DNA of 64,000 bases from Schistocerca nitens (Eukaryota > Arthropoda > Insecta > Orthoptera > Acrididae), in NCBI RefSeq assembly GCF_023898315.1, contig NC_064615.1, forward strand, positions 10,524,501 through 10,588,500, written 5' to 3'. This document shows, one piece after another, positions 43,347-54,379 of this stretch. A program made the translations under genes and the position numbers. The notes under the pieces were generated by a model that saw nothing but the letters and a program-made list of their open reading frames with translations, was not told the DNA's origin and did not search any database. The stretch's first letter is position 1. The number at the start of each line of letters is the position of its first letter.

Positions 43347-43982
43347 GCAGGGTGGCCCCCTAACACACATCAAGCGCATATTCTCTGGTGTTAGGCAGAT
43401 ACTTGCAGCTTCATTTTTGCAGCGCGTAGCTGGAGTCAGCCCAAACAAATACTGCGTCATTCGACGCCATTGTCGACGGAAAGCGTCGGTTTGTTTCCCG
43501 TTAAAACATAATGTTTTCTAAAGTGGAAATTTACGTACGCATTCGGTAGAGCGGTCCCAAATTAGTCTAGCGCTGTATTTGTTTCATCGATATGCATTAA
43601 AGGAGACAATAAAACAGAACCAGTACTGTAGCAGCAACTGAACAGCGCTGCTGCATGTTGATACGTTAGCAGGGACCAGGGCCGAACTGTCCTGTTGGAG
43701 TATCAGTTATTCTTCGTGTTTCACTGATCCTGTTAACACATATCGATAAAACGAATATTCCTCTAGATTAATTACGGACCGCTCTATCGAGTACGCACGT
43801 AAAATTCAGCTTTGAAAAATCATTTTGTTTGTAACAGAAAAAAAACGGCACTCTACGTCGACAATGCGCGTCGCGTGAAAGACGTTCTGAGCTGTGTTTT
43901 CTTGGGCTGACTCCAGCTGCACAATGCAAAAACCAAATTGCAGGTACCTGCCGAAACACCAGAGAAAATTCTCCTAGTGTCT
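43347..43982. mobile_element. Foldback (hairpin) element with about 300-bp arms
   Basis: The left arm from AGGGTGGCCCCCTAAC to about 43650 is inverted in about 43670-43982: TTCTCTGGTGTTAGGCAG against CTGCCGAAACACCAGAGAA; GCTGGAGTCAGCCCAA against TTGGGCTGACTCCAGC; GGTAGAGCGGTCCCAAATTAG against TAATTACGGACCGCTCTATC. The whole unit is nearly one hairpin. It interrupts an RTE endonuclease fragment. No coding capacity. The CAGGGTGGCCCC terminus is seen only on the left. Confidence 0.72.
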
Positions 43983-43989
43983 CTTAGAA

Positions 43990-44310
43990 GATTAGTACTA
44001 CAGTGGTGGATTTTGACTTCGTGTCTACCTTGGCTTTGAGAATGTCTTTACTATGCTGCTAATAGTAGTTTATCAAACTCTTATTTTCTTGTTCATTACT
44101 ACACGTACTCTCACATAAACTCTCTTTGAGTCTGTATTGATAACTCTGTACTCAACTGACTTCAAGTTCTGTTCTTCTTGCCATCACACTTCATTAATTT
44201 GTACTATATTTAACTTCAACCGTTCGAATTTTCTTTGCAGACCCTATAACCTACCTGCGCGATTAAGATATCTACCAATTTCACATTCCAGAATATTTTA
44301 ACCGTTCCAC
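43990..44310 (-). pseudogene. RTE endonuclease fragment, part 2
   Basis: Collinear with the endonuclease start at 54150-54377: TTCTTCTTGCCATCACACTTCATTAATTTG against TTCCTCCTGCCACCGAACTTCACTAATTCC, and ACCTGCGCGATTAAGATATC against ACCTGCACGATTAAGGGATC. On the minus strand this encodes the NVRSLNRAG-type start of the domain. Decayed. Confidence 0.65.
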
Positions 44311-44462
44311 CATACGGTAAAGAAATACACTATGTGATCAAAAGTATCCGGACACCCCCAAAAACATATGTTTTTCATATTAGGTGCATTGTGCTGCCAC
44401 CCACTGCCAAATACTCCATTATCAGCGACCTCAGCAGTCGGTACACATCGTGAGAGAGCAGA

Positions 44463-45012
44463 ATGGGGCACTCCGCGGAACTCACGGACTTCGAACGTGG
44501 TCAGGTGATTGGGTGTCACTTGTGTCATACGTCTGTACGCGTGATTTCCACACTCCTGAACATCCCTAGGTCCACTAAATCCGATGAGATATTGAAATGG
44601 AAACGTGAAGGGACACGTACAGCACAAAGGCGTACAGGCCGACCTCTTCTGGTGACTGACAGAGATGGCAGACAGTTGAAGAGGGTCGTAGTGTATAATA
44701 GGCAGACATCTATCCAGACCATCACACAGGAATTCCAAATTGCATCAGCATCCACTGCAAGTGCTATCACAGTTAGGCGGGAGGCGAGAAAACTAGAATT
44801 TCACGGTCGAGCGGCTACCACATCACGCCGGTAAATGCCAAACGTCGCCTCGATTGTTGTAAGGAGCGTAAACATTGGACGATAGAATAGTGTAAAAACG
44901 TTGTGTGGAGTGACGAATCACGGTACACAATGTGGCGATCCAACGGCAGGGTGTGGGCATGGCGAATGGCCGGTGAACGTCATCTGCCAGCGTGCGTAGT
45001 GCCAACAGTACA
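44463..45012 (+). pseudogene. Tc1-like transposase, N-terminal part
   Basis: MGHSAELTDFERGQVIGCHL and VRVISTLLNIPRSTKSDEILKWK are the helix-turn-helix region, followed by RRTGRPLLVTDRDGRQLKRV (GRPR-like linker region). The frame stops at 44832. Another frame continues with VVWSDESRYTMW near 44910 (first Asp) and GERHLPACVVPTV at the insertion point. Confidence 0.85.
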
Positions 45013-46490
45013 TCTAAATCTACATCTACATGGATACACTGCAAATAACATTTAAGTGCCTGGCAGAGGGTTCATCGAACCACCTTCACGATTCTCTATT
45101 ATTCCAATCTCGTATAGCGCGCGGCAAGAATGAACCTCTATATCTTTCCGTGCGAGCTCTGATTTCCCTTATTTTATCGTGGTGATCGTTCCGCCCTATG
45201 TAGGTCGGTGTCAACAAAATATTTTCGCATTCGGAGGAGAAAGTTGGTGATTGGAATTTCGTGAGAAGATTCCGTCACAACGTAAAACGCCTTTCTTTTA
45301 ATCATTTCCAGCCTAAATCCTGTATCATTTCTGTAACACTCTCTCCCATATTTCGCGAAAATACATAACGTGCTGCCTTTCTTTGAACTTTTTCGATGTA
45401 CTCCGTCAGTCCTACCTGGTAAGGATCCCACACCGCGCACCAGTATTCTAGAAGCGGACGGACAAGCGTAGTGTAGGCAGTCTCCTTAGTAGGTCTGTTG
45501 CATTTTCTAAGTCTCCTGCCAACAAAACGCAGCCTTTAGTCAGTTTTCCCCACAACATTTTCCATGTGTTCTTTCCAATTTAAGTTGTTCGTAATAGTTG
45601 TACCAAGGTATTTAGTTGAATTTACGGCTTTTAGATTAGGCTGATTTATCGTGTAACCGAAGTTTAACGAGTCCCTTTTAGCACTCATGTGGATGCCCTC
45701 ACACTTTTCGTTATTTAGGGTCAACTGCCACTTTTGGCACCATTCAGATATTTTTTCTAAATCGTTTTGCAGTTTGTTTTGATCTTCTGATGACTTTATT
45801 AGTAGATAAACGACAGCGTCATCTGAAAAATACCGACGACGGCTGACGAGATTGTCTCCCAAATCGTTTATATAGATAAGGAACAGCAAAGGGCCTATAA
45901 CACTACCTGGGGGAACGCCTGAAATTACTTCTGTTTTAGTCGATGACTTTCCGTCAATTACTACGAACTGTGACCTCTCTGACAGGAAATCGCAAATCCA
46001 GTCACATAACTGAGACGACATTCCATAAGCACGCAATTTCACTACGACCCGCTTGTGTGGTACAGTGTCAAAAGCCTTCCGAAAATCCAGGAATACGGAA
46101 TCGATCTGAAATCCCTTGTCAATAGCACTCAGCACTTCATGTGAATAAAGAGCTAGTTGTGTTTCACAGGAACGATGTTTTCTAAACCCATGTTGACTGT
46201 GTGTCAATAGACCGTTTCCTTCGAGGTAATTCATAATGTTCGAACACAATATATGTTCTAAAATCCTGCTGCATAAAGACGTTAACGATGTGGGCCTGTA
46301 ATTTAGTGGTTTACTAGTACTACCTTTCTTGAATATTGGTGTGACCTGTGCAACTTTCCAGTCTTTGGGTACGGATCTTTCGTCGAGCGAACGGTTGTAT
46401 ATGATTGTTAAGTATGGAGCTAATGCATCAACATACTCCGAAAGGAACCTAATTGGTATACAGTCTGTACCAGAAGACTGTATGGAGCTA
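45013..46490 (-). pseudogene. Jockey/CR1-like reverse transcriptase inserted in the Tc1-like element
   Basis: The 3' tail of TCTACA units is at 45013-45033. Minus-strand frame 45536-46485 contains the RT blocks: GTDCIPIRFLSEYVDALAPYL, VPKDWKVAQVTPIFKKGS, NYRPTSLTSLCSRILEHIL, QHGFRKHRSCETQL, VFLDFRKAFDTVPHKRV (first catalytic Asp), VPPGSVIGPLLFLIYINDL and RYFSDDAVVYL (Asp pair, YFSDD). C-terminal pieces continue in other frames to about 45060. 5' truncated, no endonuclease. Same family as 1530-2341. Confidence 0.92.
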
Positions 46491-46499
46491 ATGCATTTC

Positions 46500-46978
46500 G
46501 TAGGCGGTGGTGTTATGGTGTGGTCGTGTTTTTCATGGAGGGGGCTTGAACCCATGTTTCGCGTGGCACTATCACAGCAAAGGCCTACACTGATATTTTA
46601 AGCACCTTCTTGCTTCTCACTGTTGAAGAGTAATTTGGGGATGGCGATTGCATCTTTCAACACGATCGAGTCCCTGTCCATAATCTACGGCCTGTGGTGG
46701 CGTGGTTACACGACAATAACATCCCTGTAACGAATTGGCCTGCACAGAGCCCTGACCTGAATCCTACGGAACACCCTTCGGATGTTTGGAATGCAGACTT
46801 CGTTCCAGCCCACCGGCCGACATCCATACCTCTCCTCAGTGGAGCACTCCGCAGGAATTGGCTGCTATTCTCCAAGAAACCTGCCAGCACCAGACTGAAC
46901 GTATGCCTGCGAGAGTGGAAGCTGTCATCAAGGGTAAGGTGGGCCAACTCCATATTGAATTCCAGCATTACCGATGAA
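46500..46978 (+). pseudogene. Tc1-like transposase, C-terminal part
   Basis: FVGGGVMVWSCFSWRGLEPMF at 46500, DCIFQHDRVPVHN near 46650 (second Asp present), then MVAWLHDNNIPVTNWPAQSP and SPDLNPTEHPSDVW near 46755 (Glu present). Frameshifted; ends near 46978. Confidence 0.82.
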
Positions 46979-47042
46979 CGGTGCCTCGAACTTGTAAGTC
47001 ATTTTCAGTCAGGTATCCGGATACTTTTGATCACATAGTGTA

Positions 47043-49962
47043 TGCTTGCTGTCAGCCATATCGCACTATCAACAAAGCAAGTCCAGATCAGGTAGTTATC
47101 CATACTGTTTCTCCTGGAACGACTAAAAAGACTGCTACGTATCTACAGGATCTGTAACATTAGACTGGCCTCTTCACAGACACCTCCATAAGGCCCAACG
47201 CACACAGCAATCTTTCGCGGGAAGATATGTACTTTATTATTTGGTGTTTTGAAGTTCGAGTATGATACAAACTTCTACTCTAATCAATAAACTTCGGGAA
47301 CTTTGTAAAGACATTGCTTTCCCCGAAAGTCGGTAACATTTTTTTTCTCTTGTGCATTACCTTGTCATAATACGTATGTATCATTTATTTCAACTATTCT
47401 TTATTTGCTAATACATCACATTGTTTCTTCATTCATTTTGCTACTGTTTTATATTTTATATTGTACGAATATGAATGTTCTGGTTTTATATGCTTTGTAA
47501 ATCTTCGGTTAGGCTAGGAGAAGTACTGTGTCAGAGAGAGAGAGCGAACGACTATCGATAGAGAGCGTGCGAGTTGTGGTGGTATCGTGGCCGGTTCGCG
47601 GGTAGAGAAACGTTGCAAAGTTCGGCGTGAAAGACGGTGATATGCGGAGGAACAATTACTTACAGTGCGTCCGCAGTGTTAATAGGAGATCGTGCATTAT
47701 TAAGTGAACAGTAAAACCTGAAAAATATATCGAGTGTTCGCGGTGACGATTTTACATACTGTGTGAACTTGTGATCATTAGCCGTGAACCAGACACCATT
47801 GTCGTGTGGAGACACTAACTGTTAGAATTGCCTAAAAGTGGAACAAACCAAAATGTTAAGTAAAAGAACAGTGCTGCGATTTGATCAAGAAACATTTATT
47901 ACATCATCCAAACTGTCTTAAAAACGACGACGTAAATTGAACTGATGTTTAACGGACTGTTATAGCGATAGACAAATGTCACTGTTTTCCTGTGGCAACA
48001 CGGTGAAAGAACCGTGATAAGTATTGGCATTTGGCATTAACCGGCTATATATCGTAAATACTAAAGACACTGCTTAATTCCGACCTACCCGCACCGCGTG
48101 GTTAATAAACTTTTAATAATAAAACGTCGCGCGCGTAACGACAACGCACACACTGGAACTATTATAATCGCGCCAGTGCTGCCAGCTGATTCGACTACAA
48201 CGGAGACGTGTACCACCGCCTAACTGGAATATTAATGAAACAGGAGGATCCATTATTATCTTCACGCCACGAACCAGGATTAACTTCACACATCGTCCGC
48301 GCGGACCACCGCTGACGTCATCGCACTGCCTGCAGCAACAGTTAAGACATTAAAGAAAATTATTACGCTCTCTCTCATTTCAAAATTAAAGACAATTGCA
48401 GTTAAATTATCTATTTTGAAAATACTGTCACAATATAAAGGTTCAATTTTGTTTATTTCCAATAAATATGATTTCCATTATTTCATCTTGTTGACACTGT
48501 TGAAAACCCACCAAATTAAAGTTCAATTAATAATTTTCTTTCATAATTCTTCTCAGACATTTTGCTGCTCTTCATAATTTTATTTTAATGTTTGTGTGTA
48601 ACTTCTTTTGGAGGGAGTACATATTTTAATTTTTGTGCAGTAAAATTAGCTACCATAAAATTACGTATATTATCAGCTGATGCTGTCCGCCATTACTGCT
48701 TGAAAACTGATCAATAGTATTTTTGCCCCTATTTTCTCATTGGCTGTCAGCTTCAAAACAAAATTACGTATTTCGTGGCCATCTAGCAGATGCGCGGTGT
48801 CTATGTAGCACCCTACAATAATTTTTTTTTTTTTACTTCTGTAGGTTTACTGGAATTATATTGACTTTAATTGTTCATTTGGCCCCCGTTAAAGTGATTT
48901 ATCGCATCTACATAATAATTGTACTGAATGACCTAATTTATTTTTATTACGTAAACATTGGCATACCATATTTAGATTAAAATTGACGGCTTATTGGCCC
49001 CACATAAGATTTTGCACGTTCTGACAAAGACTAGGCCAATTTTTTTTTCTAGTCCAAGACTAACAGGGGTAGTCAGATTCCTTGTATAGGTCATGTTTTA
49101 TTATTTAAAAGGTTTTTTTTCAGAAGTAGAGAACTAGTTTCTTTACAACTTTAATCACTTATCTAAGTTCTCGGTTCATTCGGCCAGTGATTTTGTTTAT
49201 TGGCCGTGTTCACTATTGTCGGGAGTTTTAGAAATTTCACATTACTTAGTTCCTGGATTTTTACGCAGTTTAAGATTCAGTGTGCAATGAGATTATTTCC
49301 GTGCGTTTCCTTATGACTATCTGAATTGATTTACAGCGCAGCCAAGATAGCGAATGAAGTGCGTGTTTCGCTTCAGTTTGTCTTTGGAATTTTTTAGTCA
49401 TGAACTGGCCCGCTGAGCTATCAAGGAAACCCTTTGTTGTTGAGACTGTTGTAGCGTTGCTCCAGTTGCAAGTGCTCCTCGCCGTGCTCCAGAAGGCAGA
49501 ACATGTGGTTAACTGTGGCAGTATTTTAGCTGGGAACTCGCTCAGGGCTATTGTCTAGTTTTATTGCCGGGGAAAGCACAACAGCTCTGTACCACAAATT
49601 TTCTTAAGGAGTTTCCAAATTACGACCTTGCTACGCAATCTCTGTGCTGACGTCACAGTCTGCCAACTCGTACGAAGGTTGTGGTGTGCTTTTTTCTTCA
49701 CTGCGGTGTTCCACAGAACTGCCTGTAAAACCTTTTACACATTTTTCTGACACAACTAACAATAAGTAGAAGCTTTTAAGACCATGGCTCTTAATTTTAT
49801 AGCTGGCAGTCAAGGAACAAGGGTCTAAGCAGCTAGTTCAGACGACAGAAAGGAAAATTTAGTACCTTACGTAGTGCATGTAGGAAAAATATTGTTGTTT
49901 TGTCTTATTTTACGCATACTAATGAGCGTTGCTGGAGCAGTCAGATTTGGTTCCTGAAGTAT
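47043..49962. other. 2.9-kb stretch with no recognised element
   Basis: AT-rich, short open frames only. 47520-48360 is somewhat richer in G+C with GAGAGAGAGAGCGAACGACT and GCGCGTAACGACAACGCACA-type sequence and could be an LTR or untranslated region. I found no TG..CA pair with a duplication, no domain and no RNA gene. Confidence 0.4.
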
Positions 49963-49964
49963 TA

Positions 49965-51171
49965 CACACTGAAGAGCCAAAGTAACTGGTACACCTGCCT
50001 AATGTCGTATAGGGCATCCGCGAGCAGGCAGAAGTGCCGCAACACGACATAGCATGGACTCAACTAATGTCTGAAGTAGCGCTGGAGAGAATTGACACCA
50101 TGAATTCTGCAGGGCTGACCATAAATCCGTAAAGGTGCGAGCGGGTGGAGATCTCTTCTGAACAGCACGTTGCAGAGCATCCCAGATATGCTCAATAATA
50201 TTAACGTCTGGGGAGTTTGGCGGCCAGCACGTGTTTAAACTCAGAAGAGTGTTAATGGAGCCATTCTGTAGCAATTCTGGACGGGTGAGGTGTCGTATGT
50301 TCCTGCTGGAATTTCCCACGTCCGTCATCATACGCAATGGACATGAATGCACGCAGATGATCAAAAGGCTGGTTACGTACGTGTCACCTGTGAGACTCGT
50401 ATCTAGACGTATCAGGGGTCCCATAACACTCCAAATGCACACGCTCCACACCATGTCAGAGCCTCCAGCAGCTTGAACAGTCCCCTGCTGACATGCAGGA
50501 TCCATGGATTCATAAGGTTGTCTGCATTCCCGTACACGTCCATCTGCTCGATACAATTTGAAACGAGACTCGTCCGATGAGGCAATATATTTCCAGTCAA
50601 CAGTCCAATGTCGGTGCTGACAGGCCCAGCCGAGGCGTAAAGCTTTGTGTCGTGTAATCATCAAGGGTACACGACTGGGCCTTCATCTCCGAAAGCCCAT
50701 CTCGACTATGTTTCGTTGAATGCTTCGCACGCTGACAATTGTTGATGGTTCAGTATTGAAATCTGCAGCAATTTGCGGAAGGGTAGCACTTCTGTCACGT
50801 TGAACACTTCTCTTCAGTCGTCCCGTTCTTGTAGGATATTTTTCCGGCTGCAGCGATGTCGGAGATTTGATGTTTTACCGGATTCCTGATAATCACGGTA
50901 CACTCGTGAAGTGGCCGTACGGGAAAATGCCCACTACATCGCTGCCTCGGAGATGCTGTGTCCCATTGCTCGTGCGCCGACTGAAACACCACGTTCAAAC
51001 TCACTTAAATCTTGATAACCTGCGATTGTAGCAGCAGTAACTGATCTAACATTGCACCAGACACCTGATGTGTTATACAGGCGTTGCGGACCGCAGCGCC
51101 GTATTCTGCCTGTTCACATATCTCTGTATTTGAATACTCACGACTATACCAGTTTCTTTGGCGCTACAGTG
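49965..51171 (-). mobile_element. Tc1-like element with CACTGAAGAGCCAAAG-type ends
   Basis: Left end CACTGAAGAGCCAAAGTAAC; right end GTTTCTTTGGCGCTACAGTG, with TA at 49963-49964 and 51172-51173. About 1.2 kb. Confidence 0.85.
49999..51060 (-). pseudogene. Transposase of the 49965 element
   Basis: The 221-residue frame 49999-50664 reads MMITRHKALRLGWACQHRHW, YIASSDESRFKLYRADGRVRE (first Asp), GGSDMVWSVCIWSVMGPLIR, then a damaged stretch where the DN-PRH block should be, and NSPDVNIIEHIWDALQRAVQ (Glu present). The N-terminal helix-turn-helix region is upstream to about 51060 in broken frames. The second catalytic Asp is not recognisable. Confidence 0.85.
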
Positions 51172-51173
51172 TA

Positions 51174-51462
51174 AGAGTATTGTACATTTTAGCAGTTTAT
51201 TAATATTTCTATGCTACGAAAAGCAAGAGGTAGTTGCACTGGGGCGCATAAGTGGAAGATGGAGTAAGATGAGTTGAAATAATGTATAGTGAATCACAGT
51301 CACAATTTATTGGAGTTACCAATATTATTGGAAGAGCAATGACGTCGAGCGAAAGAATAAGATATTTGGGAAAACTTTGGCATTTAGGTTGAATTAGTAC
51401 TATGTTTTATTAACCATACAGAGAAAATCAACTGGAAATTACAGATGAAAATGACATGTTTG
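51174..51462. other. Unassigned stretch
   Basis: Nothing recognised; the right end is the TSD of the S1 SINE. Confidence 0.4.
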
Positions 51463-51473
51463 AAAATCATACC

Positions 51474-51608
51474 GCCGGCAGATCGAATCTTGTCTCGGGC
51501 ATAGAAGTGTGTGATGTCCTTAAGTTAGTTAGGTTTAACTAGTTCTAAGTTCTAGGGAACTGATGACCTCAGAAGTTAAGTCCCATAGTGCTCAGAGCCA
51601 TTTGAACC
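51474..51608 (+). mobile_element. SINE type S1 with internally deleted head
   Basis: 11-bp TSD AAAATCATACC at 51463-51473 and 51609-51619. It begins GCCGGC as full copies do, then jumps to AGATCGAATCTTGTCTCGGG, so the A-box part of the tRNA head is missing while the B-box-like AGATCGAATCTT and body remain. It ends CAGAGCCATTTGAACC. Confidence 0.9.
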
Positions 51609-51619
51609 AAAATCATACC

Positions 51620-51943
51620 GACTTCGGTTATTATAAAAAAAAGACAGACAGAAATAATGGTAATAGTCGCAGAAACGGATTATGACGGCATGTCTTTCGA
51701 AATGCAAGTCCATATACAAAGAAATGTATCGCAATGTACTGAGTACGCTATGGAAGTTTAATTTGTTGTAATATTCTATATTACGTGAAAAGCAGATTCT
51801 TTGTCTTAGTAAGAAGAAGATAATAATCAAATTTGCTGACCTATAGCGATTTTTCATTTGCTCTTAGCAGCACAATTGCTTGAAACGTTTCTAACCTCGA
51901 AAATGCATGCACATTGTTTTACTGTATATATGAGACTCTCTAA

Positions 51944-51991
<48 letters not shown>

Positions 51992-52061
51992 AAGCAAGCT
52001 ATAAATCGTATAAAAATTAGTAAAATCATGTTTCAGTGCATCGAATGAACAAAAAATAATG
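51620..52061. other. Unassigned stretch with a (TG)n microsatellite
   Basis: (GT)n at 51947-51989. Nothing else recognised. Confidence 0.5.
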
Positions 52062-52937
52062 TTGTTGTTGTTGTGGTCTTCAGTCCTGAGACTGGTTCGA
52101 TGCAGCTCTCCATGCTACTCTATCCTGTGCAAGCTCCTTCATCTCCCAGTACCTACTGAGGCTACATCCTTCTGAATCTGCTCAGTCTATTCATCTCTTG
52201 GTCTCCCTCTACGATTTTTACCCTCCACGCTGCCCTCCAATACAAAATTGGTGATCCCTTGATGCCTCAGGACATGTCCTACCAACCGGTCCCTTCTTCT
52301 CGTCAAGTTGTGCCACAAACTCCTCTTCTTCCCAATTCTATTCAATACCTCCTCATTAGTTATGTGATCTACCCATCTAATCTTCAGCATTCTTCTGTAG
52401 CACCACATTTCGAAAGCTTCTATTCTCTTCCTGTCCAAACTATTTATTGTCCATGTTTCACTTCCATACATGGCTACACTCCATACAAATACTTTCAGAA
52501 ACGACTTCCTGACACTTAAATCTATACTCGATGTTAACAAATTTCTCTTCTTCAGAAACGCTTTCCTTGCCATTGCCAGTCTACATTTTATATCCTCTGT
52601 ACTTCGACCATCATCAGTTATCTTGCTCCCCAAATAGTAAAACTCCTTTACTACTTTAAGTGTCTCATTTCCTAATCTAATTCCCTCAGCATCATCCGAC
52701 GTAATTCAGCTACATTCCATTATCCTCGTTTTGCTTTTGTTTATTTTCATCTTATATCCTCCTTTCAAGACACTGTCCATTCCGTTCAACTGCTCTTCCA
52801 AGTCCTTTGCTGTCTGACAGAATTACAATGTCATCGGCAAACCTCAAAGTTTTTATTTCTTCTCCCTGGATTTTAATACCTACTCCGAATTTTTCTTTTG
52901 TTTCCTTTACTGCTTGCTCAATATACAGATTGAACAA
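52062..52937 (-). mobile_element. RTE-A retrotransposon, 0.9 kb
   Basis: GTT repeat at 52062; minus-strand frame 52187-52633 with SETWTINSLDRKRIEAFEMW, GHVLRHQGITNFVLEGSVEG and NRRGRPRDE, and 52752-52937 with LYIEQAVKETKEKFGVGIKI and LRFADDIVIL (Asp pair intact). 5' truncated at 52937. Confidence 0.9.
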
Positions 52938-52940
52938 AGA

Positions 52941-53665
52941 AATGTTAAAAAATGATTATTAGTGAAGTCCTGCTACAATTATAACGGTTGTTTCTAGAAA
53001 AGTTATATTCTAGGCAGGTGGCCCTTTACTTCAACCAGTGATTTGTATAAAGACGTTTGTAGTTTACTGCTTTGTAGCTGGCTGTTTTGATTTGATTTTA
53101 TTTGTACCAACCACCATAGCTGTTCAAATAATAAATAACGACGAGCAGTTCGTTAATTGCTCCTATAACACCACCTGTCGGTGAATGATTTGACAAATGA
53201 GGCACTTTATTATTAAGAAATTCCACGTCTTTCCGTACACCTCTAGGGTAATCACATCACACCACTGATAATTTTTTTCTGATAATTAATTCTATACCTT
53301 TTCAGCTACTTTTGGCACAAAATAGCGAAGGATGTTCAGTTTTCAACTATCTAAATTTGTTTATAATTTTGCCCATTAACGTAATATGTCTGACAGGTAA
53401 CAACAGAAATTGTCACATCTAAAGTTCTTCTGGAGTATTCCGTCTGTAGTTTAATTTTTAATTAGACCCTAGCCCTATTTGTGATATGGAAGCGAAGGTA
53501 TTTACTTTTCCTAATAAATTCAAGTATCTTTCACTAGTATCTTTCACTAGTAACACAAGTAGTCTAGACGCTACATACATTCAGTTTTGTTGTTTGCACA
53601 TCACTGTGCTGTCCATCTACCTGCTGCTAGCCGACATGTAAACATACACACAAATAAATCATATA
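52941..53665. other. Unassigned AT-rich stretch
   Basis: Contains a 15-bp tandem duplication AGTATCTTTCACT near 53522-53550. No gene or element recognised. Confidence 0.45.
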
Positions 53666-54149
53666 CAGGGTATTTCGAAACTATTCGTTCAGATTAATAC
53701 AAGAGGTAGAGAACATCGAAACAAACATACTTCGTTGTGGTACATATGGTCCCCTACGACAGTTCCTGATCTACAAAGAAAGCAGTTCAGCCTGCTAATG
53801 ACAGCAGTGGCATTTACAACAACTGCTAGAATTGCCCGAACATTGGACATACCCTAGAGCACGGTGCGTAAAATCCTACGAAACATCCTTCTTTCCTATC
53901 CATTGAAAATTACCAATGTGCAAGAGCTGCTTCCTGTCGACCTGTGTTTGCTTTAGAATTTCTTGATTGTATGGAAGTGGACAAGGATTGGCCGTGGAAG
54001 ATTTTGTGGACAGACGAAGCCCACTTCCATCTGACAGGGCACGTCAGTACACAGAACTGAATGTGGTCAATGGAAAATCCACACTCAAATCAACCAGTAC
54101 CACTTCATCCTGAAAATGTCACTGTGTGGTGCAGGTTTACGGCATCATT
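53666..54149 (+). pseudogene. Mariner-type transposon, 5' part
   Basis: TIR-like start CAGGGTATTTCGAAACTATTC after TA at 53664-53665. Frames read ARIARTLDIP and STVRKILRNILLSYPLK (DNA-binding region), PWKILWTDEAHFHLTGHVSTQN near 54000 (first Asp) and PVPLHPENVTVWCRFTASF. The rest is missing: it is cut off by the RTE endonuclease fragment at about 54150. Confidence 0.7.
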
Positions 54150-54377
54150 TACAACCCTGTATTCACCTGACCAGAAGTCTTGTTCCTCCTGCCACCGAAC
54201 TTCACTAATTCCGACTATATCTAACTTAAACCTATCCATTTCCCTTTTAAAATTTCCTAACGTACCTGCACGATTAAGGGATCTGACATTCCACGCTCCG
54301 ATTCGTAGAACGCCAGTTTTCTTTTTCCTGATAACGACGTCCTCCTGAGTAGTCCCCGCCCGGAGATCCGGAAAATA
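54150..54377 (-). pseudogene. RTE endonuclease N-terminus
   Basis: On the minus strand: RIGAWNVRSLNRAGTLGNFK, REMDRFKLDIVGISEVRW and EQDFWSGEYRV, the start of an EEP-type endonuclease with the catalytic Asn in WNVRSL and Glu in ISEVRW. The frame is open here. Truncated by the mariner at 54378. Confidence 0.8.
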
Positions 54378-54379
54378 TA

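Larger units (their letters stand above)
44328..47040 (+). mobile_element. Tc1-like element with a nested Jockey-like RT
   Basis: TIRs CACTATGTGATCAAAAGTAT and ATACTTTTGATCACATAGTG, TA at 44326-44327 and 47041-47042. Without the 1.48-kb insert the element is about 1.23 kb. The interrupted transposase is on the plus strand: the CVVPTV block ends at 45012 and GGGVMVW resumes at about 46505. Confidence 0.93.
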
